DNA of 64,000 nt from Pseudomonadota bacterium (lineage in GTDB: Bacteria; Desulfobacterota; Desulfobulbia; Desulfobulbales; Desulfocapsaceae). Position numbers and translations under genes: made by a program. The stretch covers positions 1 to 64,000 of the forward strand of contig JAHIUA010000024.1 of NCBI GenBank assembly GCA_018817385.1, given 5' to 3'. A model generated the notes under the pieces. The model had not been told where the DNA came from. It did no database searches and was given only the letters and a program-made list of their open reading frames with translations. This document shows positions 18,412 through 27,357 of this stretch, piece by piece; within the stretch, counting starts at the first letter, position 1; each line of letters starts with the position of its first letter.

Positions 18412-20541
18412 ATGCTGTATTCATTGAGGAAAATTATTCTTATTTCAATTGTAAGTGTACTACTGATCATGGTTACAGCTTTTCATGCTGTTGTAGAGGG
18501 GGCATCTGATCAAGAAGTGATTTCATTGTCGGATGTAGAAAAACAACGTGTTTTAACTCTTCGGGATCGTAAATTAACCATGATACCGAAAGTTGTGGGA
18601 GGTGCAGCGGCCGAACCTGATCGTTGGCCATGGGCCGCTGCCATCGCATTTAAGAAAGACGACGATTCATTATTCCAATACTGCGGAGGTACATTGATAG
18701 ACAGTCGCTGGGTACTGACCGCTGCTCATTGTGACGTACAAAAAGGGGATAAAGTAATCCTTGGTCGCTCGAATCTAAAACAAGAAGGCGGCGAGGTGAT
18801 TGATGTTACACGTGTGTTATACACACGAGACTCAGGCCTGAAAGCATTTGATCCCAATACGATGGACCATGATATTGCCCTTGTCGAATTGGCCACTGCG
18901 TCGAGTCAACAACCAGTATCCCGGGTTGGCGCGACAGGGGCAGCAGTTTCAGTCGGGAAGCAGGCGACAGTTATAGGCTGGGGATTGCTTGAGGAGGGAG
19001 GAGAAGCATCAGATACCCTTCAGCAGGTCGCTGTACCTATTTTTTCCAACGATTCATGCGACGCCTTGTATAGTTTGTCAAATATTTCCATTACCGACAA
19101 CATGATGTGTGCTGGACTGCATGGAAAAGACTCTTGTCAGGGCGATAGCGGTGGAGGAGTGTTTGTACAGAATTCCCTAGACCAGGACGTAATGGTCGGA
19201 GTAGTTAGCTTTGGTATAGGATGCGCACGGCCTAACTTTCCAGGAGTTTACACGCGGGTATCCAACTACGCTGCCTGGATTGTTTCGGTTACCGGTATGG
19301 ATGTGGCGCGTCTAGTAGATGATACAGCTGATCAGGAAGATGAGGTCGGAGGCAAGTATGTTTTTGCTACTGGCAAAGAAGTTGCTCAAGAGCAGGTTTT
19401 GATAGCAGCAGCTGCAGAGATTCAAGTAGACCCTCAAAAGTGGGAATTTGTTGGTAAAAGGTCTATGCCGGATCTGCGCAAACCTCGAGCAAATTTTGAT
19501 CAGGATTATGAGATTAAGGGTGATGTCTCAGTTTTTGACAAAGAAGAATTGAGTGAACAAATTGCTCCCTCTATGGATATTGCGATCATGGGGTTGGCGG
19601 ACGGGCGAATGTTTTCTCAGAAATCTCAAACAGGCAGGCTTGTCAATGTTTTTCCTTTCAATAGATCTCGTTCCGATGGCGCAACCGAGAGGCTACAGTC
19701 AGAAAGCTCTGCTTCCGATATATTATCTGCGGGAGTGACTGACAATGAGGAAGGTGAGTTGGAACAAGTTGAACGGCAGATTATCGGTACCGATAATCGT
19801 TTACGGTCGACTACCTCATCGAAACCGGGTGTGATGGTGCGAATTCAGTCTACTTCCAGCGGTAATTGGGGGTTTTGTTCCGGTTCAATGATTTCCCCCC
19901 GTGTGGTTCTAACAGCGGCGCACTGCATTACCGATTCAAATGGAGATTTCGATTATGGTCCCACTTATGTGGTTCCAGCCGCACGCGGTGCCTCTTACTC
20001 TGGTGAAAAAAAACCACAGGGAGCGCGGTGGGTCACACATTTTGTTAAACCCAGTGACTGGAGCGGTAGTGGTGCAAAATATGATTACGCAATGCTGGTT
20101 TTGTCTGATTTGGAAAGGGATACTACCGGTCCGGTGCAGTGGGATCCAAAACCGGTATATTATGGTTATAAATCAAACAGCTGGTTGGAAAGTAAAAACT
20201 TCAATCTTCGAGGATATCCGGGAGGATCACGTGCATGTGCGGCTGCGGCAACAGGAGATGGAGGTCAGTGTAATGGGTATGCGTATTATCATGATCCAGC
20301 AAGAAAGCTCCACAATGCACACGCCACCTGGTTGACCCATAAACACGACACACAGCCTGGACAAAGTGGTGCTCCAATTTATTACTATAGTGGAGGGGAG
20401 CGAACTGTCTACGCCGTTCATAAGGGAGCATACTCATCTCGCAACAGGGCCCACCGTATTCGTTCCGGAAGTTTTGGATTGATGTGTGATGTTGTTGAGG
20501 ATTACCCAAGTTCTCATTTTGTTAATATGTATTGTGAGTGA
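18412..20541 (+). CDS. Secreted protein with two trypsin-fold protease domains
   Basis: Start chosen at ATG 18412 after GGGAGGGG. N-terminal signal peptide (IILISIVSVLLIMVTAFHAV). First S1A trypsin domain from VVGGAAAEP, with His106 (TAAHC), Asp154 (DHDIAL), Ser246 (GDSGGG) and Asp240 in the S1 pocket, so cleavage after Arg/Lys is expected. VVGG suggests activation by cleavage before it. Second domain, about residues 455-709, is V8/glutamyl-endopeptidase-like: TAAHC, KYDYAMLVL and PGQSGAP form a full triad. A roughly 130-residue linker joins them. Both sites look intact. It is the only clearly exported protease of the island. Confidence 0.9.
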   Translation: MLYSLRKIILISIVSVLLIMVTAFHAVVEGASDQEVISLSDVEKQRVLTLRDRKLTMIPKVVGGAAAEPDRWPWAAAIAFKKDDDSLFQYCGGTLIDSRWVLTAAHCDVQKGDKVILGRSNLKQEGGEVIDVTRVLYTRDSGLKAFDPNTMDHDIALVELATASSQQPVSRVGATGAAVSVGKQATVIGWGLLEEGGEASDTLQQVAVPIFSNDSCDALYSLSNISITDNMMCAGLHGKDSCQGDSGGGVFVQNSLDQDVMVGVVSFGIGCARPNFPGVYTRVSNYAAWIVSVTGMDVARLVDDTADQEDEVGGKYVFATGKEVAQEQVLIAAAAEIQVDPQKWEFVGKRSMPDLRKPRANFDQDYEIKGDVSVFDKEELSEQIAPSMDIAIMGLADGRMFSQKSQTGRLVNVFPFNRSRSDGATERLQSESSASDILSAGVTDNEEGELEQVERQIIGTDNRLRSTTSSKPGVMVRIQSTSSGNWGFCSGSMISPRVVLTAAHCITDSNGDFDYGPTYVVPAARGASYSGEKKPQGARWVTHFVKPSDWSGSGAKYDYAMLVLSDLERDTTGPVQWDPKPVYYGYKSNSWLESKNFNLRGYPGGSRACAAAATGDGGQCNGYAYYHDPARKLHNAHATWLTHKHDTQPGQSGAPIYYYSGGERTVYAVHKGAYSSRNRAHRIRSGSFGLMCDVVEDYPSSHFVNMYCE

Positions 20542-20573
20542 ACCATATTTTTATCCAGTTAATAACTCAGGGA

Positions 20574-20725
20574 GTAACTATTCCGGTAGTGCTCAATATT
20601 TGGCAACCTACCGCTCTATAACTATTTAGCAGTGCTGTATATTCGTTCAGTTAGGACTTCGAAGCATATTCGTGCTATTCGGGAATACCTAACTGGACGA
20701 AGGTGAAGTACTGCTGAATAGTTAC
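20574..20725 (+). repeat. 152-bp palindromic MITE-like repeat, copy 2 (reference copy)
   Basis: Perfect 10-bp terminal inverted repeats GTAACTATTC (20574-20583) and GAATAGTTAC (20716-20725). An inner pair, TTCGTTCAGTTAGG (20642-20655) and CCTAACTGGACGAA (20688-20701), has one mismatch. No reading frame. It separates the trypsin-domain gene from the Cys-rich secreted protein. No clear target-site duplication was seen. Confidence 0.85.
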
Positions 20726-20749
20726 CTTAGGACAAGCAGAGGTGATGTT

Positions 20750-21460
20750 ATGAAGAAATTACTGTTTTTTCTCTCTTGCTTGCTGGTGATCTGTAGCTCA
20801 CTGGTAAGGGGATCTGAATTTAAAGTGGAGAGTTTCTACAGCCCGATGTACAAGGAAAGCCGTCTGGACTGGTGTTTGAAGTGGGGGCAGGAGTGTGGTG
20901 AACCCGCTGCGAATGCTTGGTGCAGAATGAAGGGTTATGATAGAGCTGTGAAATGGAAAATACAACCAGACATCGGTTCTTTCTCCCCGACAAAAGTGAT
21001 GATCGGAGATAAAACTTGTACTAGTCCAACTTGTGACGGTTTTGCCTGGATCGCCTGTGAACGTTTCAGCGATAAGCTGATCTTGGTGAAAGCATGCATG
21101 AATATTGGCAATAAGGAGGGTGCCGGGAATCCGGTTTGCGAAGGTGAACAGGGCCACAATTATGGTAAGGCAGGTCGTTCTTTCCAAAAAGGGGAAAACG
21201 TGTGGATTTTGCTTAGACTGCGAAGCATTCCCAACGGTAAACATGTGCTCACAACAGCAGTTAATAGAAGTTTTGGTGGAAAAACGACTGGATCTACTGC
21301 TTGGAACCAGAGGATGGAGTTCGCAAATACGACCGACCGCTGGTGGTACTGGTTCAAATCACAGGCTCGAGATTCTGGAGAGTGGGTGGAGCATATTCAT
21401 ATTGACGATAAGCACCTGGGTTACGTTGAGTATTGTGTTGACTGTATAAGCTGGGACTGA
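20750..21460 (+). CDS. Secreted Cys-rich protein, 236 aa
   Basis: Signal peptide (LLFFLSCLLVICSSLVRG) after an AGAGGTGA site. The mature protein has about ten cysteines in motifs such as DWCLKWGQECGEPAANAWC and DKTCTSPTCDG, probably disulfide-bonded, so it acts outside the cytoplasm. The family was not recognised. It is flanked by a full MITE-like repeat upstream and a matching end fragment at 21480-21513 in the same orientation, which suggests movement as a cassette. Likely a partner of, or inhibitor or substrate for, the secreted trypsin-like protein, which is inference from position. Confidence 0.65.
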   Translation: MKKLLFFLSCLLVICSSLVRGSEFKVESFYSPMYKESRLDWCLKWGQECGEPAANAWCRMKGYDRAVKWKIQPDIGSFSPTKVMIGDKTCTSPTCDGFAWIACERFSDKLILVKACMNIGNKEGAGNPVCEGEQGHNYGKAGRSFQKGENVWILLRLRSIPNGKHVLTTAVNRSFGGKTTGSTAWNQRMEFANTTDRWWYWFKSQARDSGEWVEHIHIDDKHLGYVEYCVDCISWD

Positions 21461-21479
21461 GGGAAGGGGAGAAAACTTG

Positions 21480-21513
21480 ACTTGACAAAGATAAAGTGCT
21501 GCTGAATAGTTGC
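21480..21513 (+). repeat. MITE-like repeat, right-end fragment
   Basis: CTTGACAAAGATAAAGTGCT followed by GCTGAATAGTTGC matches the last 33 bases of the 20574 copy in the same orientation. The rest of the element is absent. Confidence 0.6.
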
Positions 21514-21808
21514 GAATTTTTTTTTAGAATGAGTGTGGAAGCAGGCGGATATGTTTTTTGAAAAAGACTATTAATTGTAAATAAATGAATAACGAGTTCT
21601 TTGTGTGAAGGCGAGAGGATTTAGTGATAATGTTTGTTCTGTGTAATTAAGTAAATAATGAAGATTAGAAGGGAGAAGGTTAAAATTCCAGTTCAATGAT
21701 AATTTGAGAGGATTGTTTATTTTTATTAATAACTGTGGGCCCAATTTCTACTGAAAACGTAGAATAGTGTTCCAATGGATGGAGCCATCCCGCAAAAGAC
21801 ATTGGCAC
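21514..21808. other. AT-rich intergenic stretch
   Basis: Nothing recognised. AT-rich sequence with no credible frame between the Cys-rich gene and the csp terminator. Confidence 0.5.
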
Positions 21809-21847
21809 AAAAAAAAAGACCTCACTAAAAGTGAGGTCTTTTTTTTG
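21809..21847 (-). terminator. Rho-independent terminator of the cold-shock gene
   Basis: Stem GACCTCAC / GTGAGGTC with loop TAAAA (21818-21838), flanked by an A-run and a T-run. Works on either strand; on the minus strand it follows the csp stop by about 16 bp. Confidence 0.9.
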
Positions 21848-21863
21848 TCAAATAACTGAAGGC

Positions 21864-22064
21864 TTACTGCTTGACAACGTTCTCTGCAGCGGGTCCTTTC
21901 TGGCCATCGACTATGTCGAAGGTCACTCGTGCACCTTCATCGAGTGATTTGAAACCATCACCTTGAATTGCTGAATGATGAACAAAGACATCTTTGCCGC
22001 CATCTACTTCAAGAAAACCAAAACCTTTTGCATCATTAAACCATTTAACTGTTCCATTTGCCAT
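21864..22064 (-). CDS. Cold-shock protein, CspA family
   Basis: 66-residue single cold-shock domain with the RNA-binding motifs KGFGFL (RNP1) and VFVHHSAI (RNP2). Single-stranded nucleic-acid chaperone in the cytoplasm. Start [11 protein letters not shown] is canonical and follows AAGGAG. Monocistronic, with its own terminator. The next gene upstream on the same strand is a DEAD-box helicase, another cold-adaptation type function. Confidence 0.97.
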   Translation of the reverse strand: MANGTVKWFNDAKGFGFLEVDGGKDVFVHHSAIQGDGFKSLDEGARVTFDIVDGQKGPAAENVVKQ

Positions 22065-22235
22065 GGTGTACTACTCCTTGTACTGGGTTCTCATTAGAAC
22101 CTTTTTGTTATAAAGCCGGATCGCCAAAATACGAGCCGGTAACTGTTTTGTTGCCAAAACATAATTTAGACTATTGTTGTGCTATGGCTGGAGTGCAGGG
22201 GCATTTTTTTCGACCTCCACTCCAACTCATTTTAT

Positions 22236-23408
22236 TTACCGATCCTGGAGGATGGTAGTTGTTCTTTGCTTTCCCCTGAAAGCCTGGGGGACACCTTGCA
22301 GGCTGGACTCTTTTTTATACACAAGTTTTTTACCAAGAGAACGCTCAAGGGCTTTGGTCATCTTGTAGTCGTCTGCTGTCGCAAAGGTGAAGGCAGCGCC
22401 GGTGCAGCTGGCCCTTCCGGTACGCCCGGTACGATGGGTGTAGGTTTCTGCCGTTGCAGGCATGTCAAAGTTAATGACATGAGAAATGCCTGAAACGTCA
22501 ATGCCTCGAGCTGCAATGTCGGTGGCCACTAAAACATTGTAGGTGCCGCTTTTGAAACCTTCCAGGGCCAACTGCCGTTTCTGTTGTGACAGATTGCCTT
22601 GAAGAGAAGTTGCTTTGCATCCTGTTTTTTGGAGGAGAAGGGCAAGGTTTTTGGCCTTGTGCTTCGTTCTCGTAAAAACAATGGCCGTTGTGATCTCTTT
22701 TCCCTGGAGAATCTTTTTCAACAGAGTGGCCTTGTTTTTTTGTTCCACCTGATAAAATGAGTGGGAGATAGCTGCAGTTGGCTTGGTATGGTCGATCTGC
22801 ACGGTGGCTGGGTTCACGAGGACATCCTCAGCCAGAGAACGGATCTCCTTGGGCATGGTTGCAGAAAAGACCAGGGTCTGGCGTTTTCTGGGCAGCTTGC
22901 TCAAAATCCGACGAATGTCAGGCAAAAAACCATGATCAAACATGTGGTCGGCTTCATCTAAAATCAGCATCTCCACTGTGGAAAGATCGATAGCCTTCTC
23001 GTTTGTCAGGTCAAGTAGACGACCCGGGCAGGCTACAACAATATCTGCACCCTTGCGGATGTTTTTAATTTGAGTCTGTTTGCTCACTCCACCATAGATG
23101 ACGATACTGCGCAAGTGGGTGTGCTCGGCCATTTTTCCTATATAGGTATGAGTCTGTTCGGCAAGTTCCCTGGTAGGGGCAATGATCAGAGCTCGGATAT
23201 TTCCCTGTGGACCGCTATGAAGGCGCTGGAGGATTGGAAGAACAAAGGCTGCGGTTTTGCCTGTGCCGGTCTGGGCAAGGCCAAGAAGATCGCGCCCGGC
23301 AAGAACCGGGGGGATGGACTGCTGTTGGATAGGGGTCGGTGATGTATAGCCGCTATGCGTAATTGCTGTTTGGATCTGGGGGTGAAACTGAAATGCTGTG
23401 AAACTCAT
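22236..23408 (-). CDS. rhlE: DEAD-box RNA helicase, RhlE-like
   Basis: 390 residues with Q motif (GYTSPTPIQQQSIPP), Walker A AQTGTGKT, PTRELAEQ, DEAD (LDEADHMFD), SAT, and the C-terminal motifs ATDIAARGID and HRTGRTGR. ATP-dependent RNA unwinding, likely in ribosome assembly or RNA decay. Compact length and the RhlE-like core fit better than CsdA or DbpA, which have long tails. AAGGAG precedes the start. Confidence 0.93.
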   Translation of the reverse strand: MSFTAFQFHPQIQTAITHSGYTSPTPIQQQSIPPVLAGRDLLGLAQTGTGKTAAFVLPILQRLHSGPQGNIRALIIAPTRELAEQTHTYIGKMAEHTHLRSIVIYGGVSKQTQIKNIRKGADIVVACPGRLLDLTNEKAIDLSTVEMLILDEADHMFDHGFLPDIRRILSKLPRKRQTLVFSATMPKEIRSLAEDVLVNPATVQIDHTKPTAAISHSFYQVEQKNKATLLKKILQGKEITTAIVFTRTKHKAKNLALLLQKTGCKATSLQGNLSQQKRQLALEGFKSGTYNVLVATDIAARGIDVSGISHVINFDMPATAETYTHRTGRTGRASCTGAAFTFATADDYKMTKALERSLGKKLVYKKESSLQGVPQAFRGKQRTTTILQDR

Positions 23409-24344
23409 TAAAACTCCTTGTGTATTGCAAGCACTGGCCTATGAATGTAGTTTTTTATGGCCTGGCTCTGTAATGCAGCACTGCGGCTGCTCGTGTGTAA
23501 TTAGTTAGTTAGGGTCTGTTTATTATTCCTGACAAACTTTCAAAAGAATAGAGTGGTCAGGACTTATTTTTCGATTCAACTCTTACCTGTTGCCTTGTAT
23601 TTCCGAAATCTAACGCATTTTTTAGCAAGGCATTTCGAGGCAGCAAGACCACCTGTGTTTTCGTGTAAGAGGATCAATTATGTTTGAGAAATTTTTTACA
23701 AGTGAATGACTGGAAACGCATTTGTTCGAATTCTGAGCTGATCATGGTGTTGGGGACTGCTGTCGATTAAAAGTCTTATACTGTATTTTTTTTTCAATTA
23801 GCAAATAACTTCTACGATAGCGAAGGATGTACGAAGAGAACAACTTAGGCGGGAATACGTGAAAGAATATGCTTCTACTCAAGGTAGGTTTATATTTATT
23901 TGGGAACAATACTCTATTCCAATTTTTTTTGCAAGCATAAAAATAGAGTCAGGCAAATATATGTCGGCGATATCCTCATCCCATCAGGCATCGAACAGCG
24001 AGGGGGAGTGGAAAACTGGACTCTTTTTCAAGGTCGAATATATCTGTTGAGTGTCTCTCGTGCATGGTAACTCCCTAATTTATGCTATGAAATATATTCT
24101 CCTACAGGAGTCTATCGGATCGAGAGAATCGTTGCGAAAATCAGAGAAATCGAGACGAGATTTTCATGGATTTGAGGCGAATAGCAGGACTGTTAAACGA
24201 AAATCCATGGAAATAAGGGCCGATTTGTCAAATTTGCAGCAGCGTTATGTCTCAGTCCGACAGGCTTCTGGCCAAGGCCACTTTCAAACACTCGCTTGGT
24301 CTGTGGGGAGCCAAACGAAAGGCTGTGGCAGTCTCTTTGAATTT
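23409..24344. other. 936-bp region, mostly gene-free
   Basis: Contains the helicase upstream region and the 163-bp repeat at 24107-24269. Short frames at 23859-24050 and 24051-24623 have no ribosome-binding site or recognisable domain, and the second overlaps the repeat and the radical SAM gene. Confidence 0.45.
24107..24269 (+). repeat. 163-bp dispersed repeat with imperfect inverted ends, copy A
   Basis: Closely matches, in inverted orientation, the element at 60534-60695, including GAGACGAGATTTTCATGGAT, TTGAGGCGAATAGCAGG and CAAATTTGCAGCAG. The ends GGAGTCTATCGGA and TCCGACAGGCTTC are imperfect inverted repeats, so this is MITE-like. No coding capacity. Confidence 0.75.
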
Positions 24345-26156
24345 TCACGATACCTGTCTGATCGCCAGGGCCAGGTAGCGGTCCCCTTCCTTAAAGAACA
24401 ATTTCTTGTTTGTGAGGTCTTGGAGGAATTTGAGCAAGGTGATTTTACCTACTGTGGTAAAGGTTTTCAGGATTTCTTCCTGGCTGCGTATCTCGCAACA
24501 GAAGAGGTAGATTTTCCTGGATATTTCCTGGAGGCGATGGCGCAGGATCGGACCATTTATCTGTTCCTGGCGGATGAGGAGGAAGGTCCCGCCATCTCGA
24601 TAGGAGAGTGGTGCAAGGCGTGAATTCCGCTGCTCATGAAAGAGTTGCCAGCGGCGAATCTTTTCTTGTACGGGTTGCCAGCGCCTGCGTTGAAGAACCC
24701 GATCTCCTCGATAGTCTTTGATCAGCATATCGAGATCCTGAAGCAGTTCAGGGGGAAAAAGTTTTCTGTTTTTTGGGTGCTGGGTTATTGCCTTGATCCC
24801 GTAGGCGGAGGGATTTTTGGCCACTGGAGAGCCGTGACCAAGGAAAAAAGAGGCGTTGCTGAGTGGTGCAAAGGGGAGAACAAAATCGAGATTTTTCAGT
24901 GTTTCTTCCATCTCCTCCTCACTGCTCCCCGGAAATTCAGTAATGAGATTTCCATCCAGGCGCATTCCAGCTTCAGCGCTTTGGCGCATTGCAGCAATGT
25001 TTTCAATGGCACTGGTCCCCTTGTTCATCTTTTTGAGCAGGCTGGATGAAAGTGATTCAATACCCACTTGCACAGTGGAGAGTCCGCCACGACGATAGAG
25101 CGCAGGGGTGTCTGAATCAGTAATGACCCGGACTTCGGCGAAAAAATCGTAATCTTTTTGCTCCTTGGCGAGGAGTTGGAAAAAATTGTTGGTTTCTTTA
25201 GGGGGCAGGGCATTGTCGGTAAAACAGAAATCCAGGCACTGATGACGCCTGGATTGCTTGATGACCTCTTCTCGTAATGTTTTAGCTTTTTTCCAGCGGT
25301 AACCCTTCCACTGCAGGTTCAGGTTACAGAAGGTACATTTGTTCCACCAGCAGCCCCTGGAAAATTCCAGAGGGAGGACAGGGATAAAGGATTGTCTGGG
25401 AAAACAGTGGTGCATTTCTTGGAAGTAGGGACTGTAGTCTGGTGCCGGCAGGGTGTTGAGATCTGTTATGGCACCACAGGTGTCAGGTATTTCTGCAGTG
25501 GTTTCTCTATTCAGAATCTGAGCTGGCAGTGCTGTTGCCGGATCGGGATTTGCCAGGAATTGGCAGAGATTTTTCAGGGCCTCTTCTCCTTCTCCATTGA
25601 TGACATAATCGATCTGGGGAAAATGCCGGAGAAATGAGACTCCTATTTTGTCTACACAGCCGGATCCACCAATAACTATGGGGAGATTTGGGAACTGTTT
25701 TTTGATGCGTGCTGCCGCTGTAAGGGAAGAGAGCAGTTGGTTGAAACAGATGGAAAAACCAAAAAGATCAAAAGTCTCAAATTTTACAGAAGAGATCCAT
25801 TGATCCAGGTTCTGACTGAGAATCTTACTGGTGACTTGAAAATTGAGCTGCTTGAGAACAGCTCCTTCGCGGCAGCTCTCATAAAAGAGTTGTTCGGCCT
25901 GCGGCGATTGCTCGGGAAAGAGGAGGGGACTGTAGAGGGCCTCTCCAGCCCAGCTGTTCTTGGCCAGATAGTGATAAGTCTCAGTGCCAACGGCCGCCGC
26001 TGCTGCGAGATAGGGGTGGTAGAGGGTTGTTGCAACAGAGCTGTTTTGATCAAGGTAGGCCTTGAGTGCTGCCAGTTGGATGGAAGGACGATTGAAGATC
26101 GACCACGGCATGGACACCAGACCGAGTCGAAACGGATGTTTGTTATTCGTTTTCAT
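24345..26156 (-). CDS. B12-dependent radical SAM enzyme, RiPP-maturation C-methyltransferase type
   Basis: 603 residues. N-terminal cobalamin-binding-like half containing FDLFGFSICFNQ, IVIGGSGCVD and NGEGEEAL, then a radical SAM core with LEFSRGCWWNKCTFCNLN. The cysteine spacing is CX4CX2C rather than CX3CX2C. CWWxxxCTFC sequences are typical of RiPP-maturation radical SAM C-methyltransferases, where longer spacings occur. A helix-turn-helix-like C-terminus follows. No precursor peptide was recognised beside it. Weak ribosome-binding site, so the start is less certain. Stand-alone, with large gaps on both sides. Confidence 0.85.
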   Translation of the reverse strand: MKTNNKHPFRLGLVSMPWSIFNRPSIQLAALKAYLDQNSSVATTLYHPYLAAAAAVGTETYHYLAKNSWAGEALYSPLLFPEQSPQAEQLFYESCREGAVLKQLNFQVTSKILSQNLDQWISSVKFETFDLFGFSICFNQLLSSLTAAARIKKQFPNLPIVIGGSGCVDKIGVSFLRHFPQIDYVINGEGEEALKNLCQFLANPDPATALPAQILNRETTAEIPDTCGAITDLNTLPAPDYSPYFQEMHHCFPRQSFIPVLPLEFSRGCWWNKCTFCNLNLQWKGYRWKKAKTLREEVIKQSRRHQCLDFCFTDNALPPKETNNFFQLLAKEQKDYDFFAEVRVITDSDTPALYRRGGLSTVQVGIESLSSSLLKKMNKGTSAIENIAAMRQSAEAGMRLDGNLITEFPGSSEEEMEETLKNLDFVLPFAPLSNASFFLGHGSPVAKNPSAYGIKAITQHPKNRKLFPPELLQDLDMLIKDYRGDRVLQRRRWQPVQEKIRRWQLFHEQRNSRLAPLSYRDGGTFLLIRQEQINGPILRHRLQEISRKIYLFCCEIRSQEEILKTFTTVGKITLLKFLQDLTNKKLFFKEGDRYLALAIRQVS

Positions 26157-26431
26157 TGCCGTAGATGATAACAGTTCATCACGTTATTAGCAATTAGCTT
26201 GATCGTCAGTGTGTTACATCCTACTACTGTTGGCGTTTTGGAGTTGAGTTGTGCTGTCGGTGAAGAGGAGTCATGTTCGGACGAAAAGTTTTCCAGCCTG
26301 GCTTGGCAAAGGAGAAAGGCAGATTATGATGCGAAGAAGAAGGCAGGGAGAGGAGTAATAGGCAGGAGTCAGGCCTGGGCGGCCAGGTGGCTTGATTGTC
26401 GAAGTGTCTGTTGATCTCCTGGAAAGAATTG

Positions 26432-26475
26432 AAGAACAGATGGGGGAGTTTTTGCTCGCTCCTCCATCTGTTCTT
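26432..26475 (-). terminator. Hairpin downstream of the 92-aa gene
   Basis: AAGAACAGATGGGGGAG (26432-26448) pairs with CTCCTCCATCTGTTCTT (26459-26475) with one G-T pair and a 10-base loop. It lies 23 bp beyond the stop of the minus-strand gene at 26498. No long T-tract, so the terminator call is provisional. Confidence 0.55.
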
Positions 26476-26497
26476 GTGATTTCTAGTGACGCTTGTC

Positions 26498-26776
26498 TCA
26501 AAGTTGAAGGCGAGGACGGGTTGCCTGTTGTTGCCGTCTCTGCGCACGTTGTTTTGCTTCATCGATAGTGGGTTGCAGTTGACCTATGTTTTTACTTGTT
26601 TCCTGGGGTTCTCCCAGGAGATCGGATGGCTGAAAGAAACAGTACCAATCCTCTCTTTTTTCTTGCTGATTGCCTCTGTGATTTCTTCCTTTTCCAAAAA
26701 AGTTAACGGTTGTGTCTAACAGGTGAAATGCTCCGATAAATCCTACGCTCATTGCAAACATTGTTAATGGCTCCAT
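26498..26776 (-). CDS. Small membrane-anchored protein, 92 aa
   Basis: Not recognised. One hydrophobic N-terminal segment (LTMFAMSVGFIGAFHLL), then a charged C-terminal tail rich in Gln and Arg (EAKQRAQRRQQQATRPRLQL). Strong AAAGGAG site. It lies 26 bp downstream of a Usp gene on the same strand and is probably cotranscribed. Confidence 0.6.
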   Translation of the reverse strand: MEPLTMFAMSVGFIGAFHLLDTTVNFFGKGRNHRGNQQEKREDWYCFFQPSDLLGEPQETSKNIGQLQPTIDEAKQRAQRRQQQATRPRLQL

Positions 26777-26802
26777 GATAGTAACTCCTTTGTATAAGAA
26801 AA

Positions 26803-27357
26803 TTAGAGACGTGAACAGCGAAGATCAAAGACTGGAACATGGGCACGTTCCTGGTTTTTCCTCACTGCTTCTTCATCAGGTTTGCTTAATACGTAGCGAA
26901 TACCTGCATCTGCAGCGCTTACACGGGTAATGATTTCTTCGGAGTCTCCGATATCCATGATATGTTCGACTTTGATGCCGCGAGCCATGGCCAGGCTGGA
27001 AAACTTTTGAGCATTTGCCCTGGCCATTTCAATGAAGCGGTCACTTTCTCTTGTCCGTCTGTCACCAGAAAACTGCAGTGGTTTATTTGTTATGTCGAGG
27101 GCTATGATCTCACAGTCAAGTCGCTGGGCCATTTTCATTGCGTAATCAGTAACTTGTGACAGGTATTCTCCGTCCTGGATCATGAGCACTTTTGTTGGCG
27201 CATTATTCTGATCTATCATTTTGGCAAGGGCGTCAGCGGCCTTAGACGGACTTCCTGCTGCCATTGCACCTATGGCAACAGATTGTTTTTTGATTTTTTT
27301 TATGTTTACGTCTTTGTTCCTTTTTGTTCCTCGTTTGAACCAGTCTGTGAATCCCAT
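26803..27357 (-). CDS. Universal stress protein-like, 184 aa
   Basis: Usp fold from about residue 50: KVLMIQDGEYLSQVTDYAMK, LDCEIIALDI, the segment DRFIEMARANAQKFSSLAMA and then KVEHIMDIGDSEEIITRV. The N-terminus is a basic tail (WFKRGTKRNKDVNIKKIKK). The usual nucleotide-binding GxxGxxS(9)GS motif is not visible, so ATP binding is doubtful. AAGGGGA site. Confidence 0.75.
   Translation of the reverse strand: MGFTDWFKRGTKRNKDVNIKKIKKQSVAIGAMAAGSPSKAADALAKMIDQNNAPTKVLMIQDGEYLSQVTDYAMKMAQRLDCEIIALDITNKPLQFSGDRRTRESDRFIEMARANAQKFSSLAMARGIKVEHIMDIGDSEEIITRVSAADAGIRYVLSKPDEEAVRKNQERAHVPVFDLRCSRL

Noticed and set aside
20574-20725. Integron attC site
   Set aside because: Ends GTAACTATTC/GAATAGTTAC do not fit the RYYYAAC/GTTRRRY core, and no integrase or cassette array is present.
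24051-24623. 190-aa frame on plus strand
   Set aside because: Starts within the gap, crosses the 163-bp repeat and overlaps the antisense of the radical SAM gene; no domain seen.
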